Source of the DNA: JBOGNO01 sp050747245
GTDB taxonomy: Bacteria; Acidobacteriota; Terriglobia; Acidiferrales; UBA7541
Length of the DNA: 11,021 nucleotides
Assembly: GCA_050747245.1 (NCBI GenBank)
Contig: JBOGNO010000025.1
Location: forward strand, 1 to 11,021
Direction: 5' to 3'
In this document: piece by piece, positions 1 to 6,543 of the stretch
How the letters are laid out: each line of letters starts with the position of its first letter
Position numbering within the stretch: the first letter of the stretch is position 1
Translations under genes and position numbers: made by a program
Notes under the pieces: model-generated
Told to the model about the DNA's origin: nothing
The model's input: the letters and a program-made list of their open reading frames with translations, nothing else
Database searches by the model: none

Positions 1-78
1 GGGCTGTACTATCGGGGATCGATGACTGGTTGGACGCTGACGAACAACTATAACATGGTTACTGGGGCTCCCGACTAA
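1..78 (+). CDS. C-terminal end of a beta-helix repeat protein (5' truncated by window edge)
   Basis: Only the last 25 codons and the TAA stop (76-78) are present, in frame 1 of the window. The peptide ends NNYNMVTGAPD, exactly as the complete gene at 540-1604 does. The two 78-base ends differ at roughly ten positions, so this is a paralogous upstream copy in tandem. The Asn-rich tail suggests the last turn of a right-handed parallel beta-helix, as inferred from the complete copy. Similarity to the second copy continues for about 50 bp after the stop. Nothing can be said about the N-terminus, signal peptide or full length. The assignment rests entirely on the paralogue. Confidence 0.75.
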   Translation, partial: GLYYRGSMTGWTLTNNYNMVTGAPD

Positions 79-539
79 ACATCTCCATCGCTTCCTCATC
101 AGCCCGTTGACGCCGCCGCCGCGGGCTCACACCGCGCAAGGCGTCACGCAAGTACCGCGGTTTCGTCGCCTGTATGTCAAGTCTTGGCCTTCCGTGCCAC
201 GCCCGGGGCCGAACACCACCGCGGGATTTCCCCGTTGTTGCCCATGGATAGACCTCATTCCGCCTGAAAGGCAAGGCTCATGCTCGCCAGGCTCAAAATT
301 CTCATGAGGTTACCATGCACACTGGCCCTCAATTCTGTCGTCGTTCTCTAAGCTCTCCCGTTAAGCTTGACCGTATCAATGCTGACGCGGGAGGCGATCG
401 GCATCGCGGCAGCAGACAAGGCAAGCCCGAGCGGCATCCGAGCTGTCTTCTATCAGGGAGTGTGCCTCAAAGCGGCCGTCGCCGCAGACTTTTTCCCACG
501 GGGCCATCGCGCGCAAATACGCTTGCTGAGGCGGAAAAA
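79..539. other. Intergenic stretch between the two beta-helix copies
   Basis: I find no convincing gene here. The first 50 bp resemble the sequence after the second copy's stop and belong to the duplication. An ATG at 315 is in frame with the beta-helix gene, but the 75 residues it would add are Arg/Ser/Pro-rich and precede an obvious signal peptide, so I treat them as untranslated. In another frame, an ATG at 280 with upstream AAGG-type sequence starts a short signal-like peptide that stops at TAA 349-351. That frame then stays open to a TGA at 541-543, which overlaps the TTG start of the next gene. This could be a decayed gene or a leader peptide. Confidence 0.4.
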
Positions 540-1604
540 TTGAACCGTCGAATTCCCGGAAAAATCCGAGCCGCCGCGATGCTTCTGATATTTATAGCGG
601 CGCAAACGCACTTTTCCGCGCTGGCGCAGTCATGCCCGCCGCCGCCGCCGCCGCCGCCTCCAGCGGCAGCGGGCGCCCAGCACCCCACTTTGCTCCAGGG
701 CTACGCGCTGCGGCCACCCTTTAGAGTTGCCGGCGTAGACTATCCGGTAGGTGTTCCGGCGGGAACGAAGCTGACCGATTGGCAGGCATTGAGTGGCCCC
801 GGCATCACCGTTAGAGCGGACGCCTCGCCGCCTTATGTCCGCGTCGATGATACAAGCAACGTCGTGATATCCGGCGTCGATTTCTCCCTGCATGGCGGGG
901 CATATCTTTGGTTTAAAAATTCCCCAAACCCCACGGTCATAAGCAGCAATTTTGGGGGGCCAAATCTAACCCTAATCTCGGCCGGAGTTATTAACACCGA
1001 CAATTGGTCTCCTAATCTTACTGTATCTTATTCTACTATCGACGGCGCGGGTATGTACGTCAACATTGGAGTTAACGGGCCAGGTGGATCAGGACTTATC
1101 TTTAATCAGGGCGGCGGAAGGAACACGGTTATACATAACTGGCTCAAGAATGCTCCGGAACATACTCTCGAGGAAGTCCAATTGCCGACTGTCCCGCTCG
1201 TTGTTATTTACCGCAAAAACCTTATTGAACAATCTGGATGGGGTGTTGCTTCGCATCCAAATTACTTGCAGTTTGGCAGCGGATATATTAGCTGCGTTGA
1301 TGTAAAATACAATACTTTTTATAATACGCCACAGGCTTCATCTGGTGAGTCATTACAGTTTTACAACAATTTTAACGGATATGTTCATAATGCCCACTGG
1401 GCATATAATGTAATGATAGCAACAGGTGGCATCCCCGGCGACGCCAGGGATTATGTTATCCCCGGCGGAGGTGACCAAAATTCCGGCGTAGGACATGATA
1501 ACTATGTGGATACAACCGCCGCTTTTGGTCTATTCTACCCGGGATCGATGACTAGTTGGACATTGAGGAACAACTATAACATGGTTACTGGAGCTCCCGA
1601 CTAA
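540..1604 (+). CDS. Secreted right-handed parallel beta-helix repeat protein
   Basis: Exported protein of about 354 residues. I chose the TTG at 540 because GAGGCGG lies just upstream (528-534) and it gives a proper signal peptide: basic NRRIPGKIR, a hydrophobic core LLIFIAA, and an ALAQ-type cleavage site. Starting at ATG 579 would lose the basic end; ATG 315 would add 75 poorly structured residues. After the signal come Cys and nine prolines, then Ala/Gly, then a body of short repeated strands such as NVVISGVDFSL, LTVSYSTIDG and GGGRNTVIHNWLKNA. Such rungs are typical of pectate-lyase-like folds, which bind or cleave polysaccharides. No catalytic set can be assigned, so activity on a glycan is inference from the fold and from the polysaccharide genes nearby. 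G+C drops in the second half of the gene. The C-terminus matches the partial upstream copy. Confidence 0.7.
   Translation: MNRRIPGKIRAAAMLLIFIAAQTHFSALAQSCPPPPPPPPPAAAGAQHPTLLQGYALRPPFRVAGVDYPVGVPAGTKLTDWQALSGPGITVRADASPPYVRVDDTSNVVISGVDFSLHGGAYLWFKNSPNPTVISSNFGGPNLTLISAGVINTDNWSPNLTVSYSTIDGAGMYVNIGVNGPGGSGLIFNQGGGRNTVIHNWLKNAPEHTLEEVQLPTVPLVVIYRKNLIEQSGWGVASHPNYLQFGSGYISCVDVKYNTFYNTPQASSGESLQFYNNFNGYVHNAHWAYNVMIATGGIPGDARDYVIPGGGDQNSGVGHDNYVDTTAAFGLFYPGSMTSWTLRNNYNMVTGAPD
636..656 (+). repeat. (CCG)7 trinucleotide repeat encoding polyproline
   Basis: Seven consecutive CCG codons followed by CCT and CCA give nine prolines just after the predicted signal peptidase site and a Cys. The run probably forms a stiff linker between the mature N-terminus and the beta-helix body. 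Slippage here would change linker length without breaking the frame. Confidence 0.85.
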
Positions 1605-1699
1605 ACACCTGCATAGCTTCCGTATCAGCCGGAGTGACGAAGCCGTCGCGGGCTGATTGCCTCATGATCATGGATTCCGGCGGGGCTACGGCGCAGGCG

Positions 1700-2068
1700 A
1701 TGGCGCGTGAGAGCGACGTTTTGAGCGGTCTTTTGGCGAAATGGGTGGAGATGCCGCGTTTGCCGGGCCGTGTCTTCTGCGACCGTTTGCAGAAGCCTCT
1801 GCGCGAGGCCGGCCGCGACGCTTTCGTCGAGCAGACCTGTCAACCGTTCGCCGCCCAGAGGATGGTGCGCCCAACGGCCACCTGGCCACTCGTTTTGGCT
1901 GCGGATGATCGGATATCTCGCAAGTGAGCAACAGCAATCGGGCATTGTCCGGCGCTGTTCTGATTGGCTGCTGCCCGAGTTTTTGCGGCTTGCAAACCGG
2001 CCAAGGTTTCCGATCATTCATGGCTGGCGAAGAAGCGCAGCCCCTGCGGCGGCAGCGCACGCGGCTAA
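1700..2068 (+). pseudogene. Degenerate DUF772-type transposase, N-terminal part
   Basis: Three pieces in two frames line up with the N-terminal domain of DDE transposases of the DUF772 type. From ATG 1700 one frame reads SDVLSGLLAKWVEMPRLPG, then LREAGRDAFVEQTCQPFAAQRM (shown in part). Around 1875-1880 the similarity moves to the next frame: GHSFWLRMIGYLASEQQQ, then RRCSDWLLPEFLRLANR. Near 2000 it returns to the first frame as DHSWLAKKRS (from 2012), followed by a stop at 2066-2068. Intact relatives carry equivalent blocks (FRM..GYFEGI.SERG, SLREFL, PDHSWLSK) in one frame. The catalytic DDE part is absent, so this is a dead 5' fragment. It lies just upstream of the phosphoethanolamine transferase and marks a recombination scar. 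The family assignment is from memory of conserved blocks. Confidence 0.7.
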
Positions 2069-2198
2069 CGATTGGCAACATCGTCATCCCCCGAATAGGT
2101 GTTGCGGAGGAAACGGATTTGTGACCATCTCGTGCCCATCTAGTGACAATCTATCCAGGCGATGTCGGTTGAAACCAATGGTCCCGTGGGGAAGTATC

Positions 2199-3953
2199 AT
2201 GTTCGAGGCGGACAAACCAAGGCTCTACAAGAAAATTACTGTGGCATTAAGAGCGATACCGATCGTCCCGGTATGTCTTTGTATGTACGCCTATACATTG
2301 CTTGTCGGATTAACATTGCCTGTCGGAATACTTTTTACCATGTCGCCGACCAACGCAGCATGGTATGTTGCACGAATCATTGCCGGTTTCGCATTTAGCT
2401 TGTTCTTTTTTGTGATCTTGACAACGATAATAGAGAATCTGGGTATCTTCATTATAAGAAAAATAGCGTGGTTGTTATTGTCATTATATTTGTTGCTTTA
2501 CACATTTGTGTATGTGTATCATTTTTTGTTGTACGGCCAATTACCGGGAGCGCCTAGCGTTTTTGCGCTGATTGATACAAATAAGAGCGAAGCTATTGAA
2601 TTTGCTTCGTCCGTATTTCAGTTAAAATATTTCTTTTACGCGACAATTGCTGCCGTGCCGCTTCTTTTTATCGCAAGGTCTTCACGCGCGCGAAAGAGGT
2701 CCGGGCTTACCCCAAATCGCTTTGCAGTCCTGGGCCTTTGTTTGCTACTGGCCGGATTGTGGTGGACAGGATTACCGCATTATTCCCTATATGGCTATAA
2801 TCCGTTCATGTCTCCATACGCCTCGATCGCGCAGGCATTCGAACAAAAGTTTGCCATTAGAACCATATATTCAGGTATGTCGGCAAATTCACTTAAGGTT
2901 AGTGTAGATCCAACGCGATCTCATGCTGTTCATGTCCTTGTCATAGGGGAGTCTCTTACTAGAAATCACATGTCACTCTACGGGTACTCGCGCGATACGA
3001 CGCCAAATTTAACGCGTATAAAGGGAGAGTTATTTCTAGCAACAGATAGCTGTTCGGCGAGGGGTGGAACGGTTGCAGCTTTACAAGACCTACTGACGTT
3101 TGCAAATAGAGACGATTCTGGTCCGCTGTGGAACGGCCCTAATATAATCCAAATTCTCAATGCCGCCAACTTTAGGACGTATTGGATATCGAATCAGCAG
3201 CAAGTCGGGGTCATGGATAGCTGGGGCAGCGTTTTCGGTCGCTCTGCCGACATCTCGATTTTTGTAAACAAGCACGATTACGGCGAAATGGGTGATGGAA
3301 GTAGTTATGATGAAAAAGTAATCGAACCGTTTGAAGAAGCATTGCGGTCTGAAGGCGGAGCAAAATTTATAATTGTGCATCTTCTGGGATCTCATTCCTA
3401 TTATCCCAGCAGATATCCTGGCAGTTTCGCAAAATTCCAGGGAATTGACAAAGTTCCTGGTTTCGTTCGCGAAAGGTTTTCTCTCGGAGGACCCTCCAAA
3501 GGAGGACTCTTCAAAAACTTGAGTTTCTTGGCATATAACAAAATTGCGCAGTACAATTATTATGATAATACGGTATATTATAACGACTCAATTGTTTATA
3601 AGCTGCTGGAGCTATTTAATAGATATAATGGATCGACATTCACGTATTTGTCTGACCATGGGGAGTCGCTTGGAGAAACCTCTGATTTCATCGGCCATAT
3701 TGATGGACCTGCGCCTCGACAAGTCTATCAGATACCACTAATGTTTTATCTGGCACAGCAATTTCAGGAAAAACTGGATGGGCGCATCGCGACGTTTCGT
3801 TCTAACCTTAGTAAGCCGTTTCAATCAGATAGCATGATTCACACTTTGCTCGACCTGTACGGTGTTTCTTACAGTATGTTTCGGGCTAACGGAAGTCTCT
3901 TGAGCCCAGAATATCAAGCTCATCAGCGGTTTTGTGATACCTTGGCGCCGTGA
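2199..3953 (+). CDS. Phosphoethanolamine transferase, membrane sulfatase-fold (EptA/CptA type)
   Basis: A 584-residue inner-membrane enzyme with about five hydrophobic segments in its first 190 residues, followed by a periplasmic alkaline-phosphatase/sulfatase-fold domain. Members move phosphoethanolamine from phosphatidylethanolamine onto lipid A, core sugars or other glycans. Visible active-site blocks are GESLTRNHMSLYGY (metal-binding Glu251 and nucleophile Thr254), HLLGSHSYYPSRYP (His394, His399) and SDHGES (Asp486, His487). The length suits the family. I start at ATG 2199 because GGGGAAG lies 4 bases upstream. The in-frame ATG at 2178 has a poorer site, and the frame further upstream crosses the transposase remnant. 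The gene is AT-rich compared with its neighbours, suggesting transfer. A diacylglycerol kinase-family gene follows after 30 bp. The family is secure; the exact acceptor (lipid A, core or other) is not determinable here. Confidence 0.88.
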   Translation: MFEADKPRLYKKITVALRAIPIVPVCLCMYAYTLLVGLTLPVGILFTMSPTNAAWYVARIIAGFAFSLFFFVILTTIIENLGIFIIRKIAWLLLSLYLLLYTFVYVYHFLLYGQLPGAPSVFALIDTNKSEAIEFASSVFQLKYFFYATIAAVPLLFIARSSRARKRSGLTPNRFAVLGLCLLLAGLWWTGLPHYSLYGYNPFMSPYASIAQAFEQKFAIRTIYSGMSANSLKVSVDPTRSHAVHVLVIGESLTRNHMSLYGYSRDTTPNLTRIKGELFLATDSCSARGGTVAALQDLLTFANRDDSGPLWNGPNIIQILNAANFRTYWISNQQQVGVMDSWGSVFGRSADISIFVNKHDYGEMGDGSSYDEKVIEPFEEALRSEGGAKFIIVHLLGSHSYYPSRYPGSFAKFQGIDKVPGFVRERFSLGGPSKGGLFKNLSFLAYNKIAQYNYYDNTVYYNDSIVYKLLELFNRYNGSTFTYLSDHGESLGETSDFIGHIDGPAPRQVYQIPLMFYLAQQFQEKLDGRIATFRSNLSKPFQSDSMIHTLLDLYGVSYSMFRANGSLLSPEYQAHQRFCDTLAP

Positions 3954-3983
3954 GGGTCTCCGTCAAGGGATGAGATTGCGCGC

Positions 3984-4904
3984 TTGGTCGTAATTCGATC
4001 ACTCATAATTCTTGCCAACCCGAGAGCTGGCGGTTTCTCACGCCGCAAGGTCGAAGGTATTGCGTCCATTCTCCTGCGACACGGCTTGCGGGTCGAAATC
4101 TGCTATACGAAGCAATCCGGCGAAATCAGCCGCATCTCGGAAGAACGATGTGCGGAAGTTGACGCTATAGCAATTCATGGAGGAGACGGATCGATCAGTG
4201 AAGCTATAGCCGGACTCCATCGCCGCCGAGGGCGCCGCCCCGTTCTGATCGTAATCCCAGGGGGGACGGCCGATGTTCTGGCAAAAGAACTCGATCTGCC
4301 GGTCGCATCGAGTCGGATTGCTCAGAGTATAATCAACGGCAAGACGCTGCCGCTTCACTACGGTCTTGCAAATGGTCGTCCATTTTTCCTCATGGCGTCC
4401 GCTGGGTTCGACGCCGCGGTGGTTTACGCCATCTCGCCTGGACTTAAGCAACTCATGGGCAAATTCGCCTTTGTCGTTGCCGCCTTGAGGCTCGTCTTCC
4501 GCGAGAAACTGCCCGACGTTCTGGTTGAAGCCGAAGGCCAAACGATCCGCTGTCGGCTCGCGATCGTGACCAATTCCGCTTGTTACGGTGGCGGTTATCT
4601 CATTTCCCCCGATAATTCGGTGACACGTCCCGGTTTGCGGCTCATAGCGTTGACTGACGACAACTTTATCTCTTTGGTGCGCGCCGGGTGGCGTTTAATC
4701 ACTGGCCGTGTTGAAGACGGGGCGGAATTTTTCGTTCGCTCGATCACAAACGTTCGACTCGCAGGAGACCGACCTGTGCTCGTGCAGATTGACGGCGAAG
4801 CGTTTGGAACAACTCCGGTCTTGCTCGAGCCGGTCGTTGAAGCGCTAAGGATCGTTGTGGCGCAAGGTTCTGTTGCCAAGCGCCCGGCGGACCGCTCATT
4901 TTAG
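3984..4904 (+). CDS. Diacylglycerol kinase catalytic-domain protein (DAGK/LCB5 family)
   Basis: A 306-residue soluble protein of the lipid-kinase family that phosphorylates diacylglycerol, sphingoid bases or related lipids with ATP. Diagnostic blocks are LANPRAGG near the N-terminus, the nucleotide-binding IHGGDGSISEAI (GGDG at residues 66-69) and IPGGTADVLAKEL (from residue 92), the counterpart of GTANDLA. The C-terminal half has the expected beta-rich domain with VQIDGEAFG. The start is TTG at 3984; the ATG at 3970 is out of frame and soon stops, and GATGAGA a few bases upstream can serve as a weak ribosome site. It lies 30 bp after the phosphoethanolamine transferase and is probably co-transcribed. 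The likely role is recycling the diacylglycerol that transferase releases. Substrate choice is inferred from context, because this family also includes YegS- and BmrU-like members of other specificity. Confidence 0.85.
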   Translation: MVVIRSLIILANPRAGGFSRRKVEGIASILLRHGLRVEICYTKQSGEISRISEERCAEVDAIAIHGGDGSISEAIAGLHRRRGRRPVLIVIPGGTADVLAKELDLPVASSRIAQSIINGKTLPLHYGLANGRPFFLMASAGFDAAVVYAISPGLKQLMGKFAFVVAALRLVFREKLPDVLVEAEGQTIRCRLAIVTNSACYGGGYLISPDNSVTRPGLRLIALTDDNFISLVRAGWRLITGRVEDGAEFFVRSITNVRLAGDRPVLVQIDGEAFGTTPVLLEPVVEALRIVVAQGSVAKRPADRSF

Positions 4905-5099
4905 AGCTGGTCGTTTTGTGCGCAAATCAATCAAACGTTTGCTGCCACCGCTTTTGGCGCGCGCTAATCGCAGTGCGATATGCTCCCGTCCGGCTCGGCT
5001 CAATCGGACAACATCGTCTATCGCGGCCGCATTACGCGCGATCTTGCCACTTCGAACAACGGCCGCTCCCGCAGAATCGGGCCATGTCTGTTGGATCAT
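4896..5099 (-). CDS. Possible small hypothetical protein, unrecognised
   Basis: A 67-residue minus-strand frame with an even amino-acid mix (SGKIARNAAAIDDVVRL, then SRAGREHIALRLARAK) and a basic C-terminus. It overlaps the end of the kinase gene convergently by 9 bases and lies downstream of the polymerase gene on the same strand. I do not recognise a family and see no good ribosome site. It could be a real small gene, the tail of a decayed gene, or chance. The competing plus-strand frames here look less protein-like. Confidence 0.25.
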   Translation of the reverse strand: MIQQTWPDSAGAAVVRSGKIARNAAAIDDVVRLSRAGREHIALRLARAKSGGSKRLIDLRTKRPALK

Positions 5100-5150
5100 T
5101 GAGACTCATCCGGGTCAGCTTCATTTCGAACGGACATTAAGGGCATTCCT

Positions 5151-6485
5151 TCAACCGTCGCCGTCAAGTCCCGGTTCGCGTGGCAGGGCTCCGAGCGCAC
5201 CCAAGTGCGCTCTAATGCCCGCCAGAAACGTGATCAGAATATAGACTGTCCCCCAATAGTCTACGGTAAAACCTATATAAATGATAAGCCCTAGAATTAG
5301 GCTTAGCACTGAGCCTAGCCGCCTCTCCTGCTCCGTCAAATTTAGGCCCTTGTTTCCGATATCCATCGAACCTGAGCATGCGGTGATGTAGGACAGAATA
5401 GTAAGTATTGACCCCGGGATGCCAAACAACATCGCCATCCGAAGCCAATTTGCGTCAATCGTAGGCGCGAGCCCGGCCTCGGCTAATATTCCTACGTCGG
5501 TTAGGCCCATGCCAAAAATGGGGGAGTTCATGACAAAGGGGCCGACGGTTTCCCATTGCAAAAGGCGATAATAGCCCGACTCCTCGTCGAATGTTACATG
5601 GGCAAAAATAAACCCCCACGGTCTGGGATGGGCGCTGAAGATAAATAGGATGACTCCGGCGGCGCTTGCGAACAGGAAACTCCAGCGAAAACGGAAGTTT
5701 CGCAAGAGCTTATTGTAAAGTAGAGCACAAAAACCTATCACAGCTCCACTAACTGGGGCCGACGACGCCGATAGCGCCAGCCCCAAGGCAGACCCGGCGA
5801 GCATGAATTTTCGCCGCGCTCCGCGCATCGTGGTTGCCATCAGCAGGCCAATCATACAAGCGGTTCCCAGCAAGATCGGGTGTTCCAACGTGCTTTCCGT
5901 GCGAAAGAGAAAGCCGCGCATATAGATGCTGTAGTCGACACGCTCTTGGGGATATCCTGTAAAAGATCCCACGAGTGCCCGCACCGCGTTGCGCCTCGAG
6001 AACTCATCGAAAATCGCGAGCACGCCTATCGTGGCAATCGCGATGCAAAGGATGCGGACAAGAGCAACTGCTTGGCCTCTTTCAGTGAGAAACACTCGTG
6101 TCGTCATATAGGGAATACAAAATTCCAGCGCCAAGATGCCACTAGACACGATCGACCGGTCGAACCCCTCGGTTTCATTCAGCGCAACGATCATCCAGAG
6201 TCCGGTGACGGGTACCAACACATCTGACCAAACAAACCGGTAATTTCCGCTGATCGTCAATCGCACAAAGCAGAACAGGATCGCCGGCGTGATAAGCAAA
6301 AGGAGTACCCGGCAAATGGTCATGCGTAAGTCGCCAAAATGGAATGATGTTTCTTCCGGCAGGAACATGGTCAATGCGATCAGAACCAGGACGAGCGGCA
6401 CCTTGACCGAGGATGCGCTGTCGCGGCTTGGCGCGGCCGGCAATACATCGGAAGACTGAAAATCGGAATTCAGCGCTTGAACCAT
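5151..6485 (-). CDS. O-antigen polymerase/ligase-like polytopic membrane protein (Wzy/WaaL family)
   Basis: A 444-residue protein with about ten to eleven hydrophobic segments, beginning after a 30-residue polar N-terminus (PLVLVLIALTMFL). The longest soluble part lies in the second half. There the sequence ESGYYRLLQWETVGPFVMNSP followed by IFGMGL fits the pattern of the Wzy_C domain, in which an Arg-containing loop is followed by a P.FG.G turn. Family members polymerise repeat units of O-antigen or exopolysaccharide, or ligate polysaccharide to lipid A core, at the periplasmic face. Sequence alone does not separate these roles. ATG 6485 is the start; only a weak GGA lies upstream. The toroid-like gene ends 58 bp upstream in the same direction, suggesting an operon. 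Codon use matches the GC-rich neighbourhood. Confidence 0.78.
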   Translation of the reverse strand: MVQALNSDFQSSDVLPAAPSRDSASSVKVPLVLVLIALTMFLPEETSFHFGDLRMTICRVLLLLITPAILFCFVRLTISGNYRFVWSDVLVPVTGLWMIVALNETEGFDRSIVSSGILALEFCIPYMTTRVFLTERGQAVALVRILCIAIATIGVLAIFDEFSRRNAVRALVGSFTGYPQERVDYSIYMRGFLFRTESTLEHPILLGTACMIGLLMATTMRGARRKFMLAGSALGLALSASSAPVSGAVIGFCALLYNKLLRNFRFRWSFLFASAAGVILFIFSAHPRPWGFIFAHVTFDEESGYYRLLQWETVGPFVMNSPIFGMGLTDVGILAEAGLAPTIDANWLRMAMLFGIPGSILTILSYITACSGSMDIGNKGLNLTEQERRLGSVLSLILGLIIYIGFTVDYWGTVYILITFLAGIRAHLGALGALPREPGLDGDG

Positions 6486-6543
6486 GACACCGTTTGTCCG
6501 GGACTGCTACTTGTTGGCTCGAATGAGGCGACGCGCCGCCAGC

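Noticed and set aside
59..274. Minus-strand frame overlapping the end of the first beta-helix copy
   Set aside because: Arg/Pro-rich, no recognisable motif or ribosome site, and antisense to a repeated coding end; probably chance in GC-rich DNA.
315..539. N-terminal extension of the beta-helix protein from ATG 315
   Set aside because: The added residues are Arg/Ser/Pro-rich without structure and would bury a clear signal peptide 75 residues inside. TTG 540 has its own ribosome site.
1770..2198. Long N-terminal extension of the phosphoethanolamine transferase
   Set aside because: The extension is read partly through the transposase fossil; ATG 2199 has a ribosome site and leads straight into the first membrane segment.
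2101..2198. Sigma-70-like promoter upstream of the transferase
   Set aside because: TTGTGA at 2119-2124 has no good -10 box at 16-18 bp; too weak to annotate.
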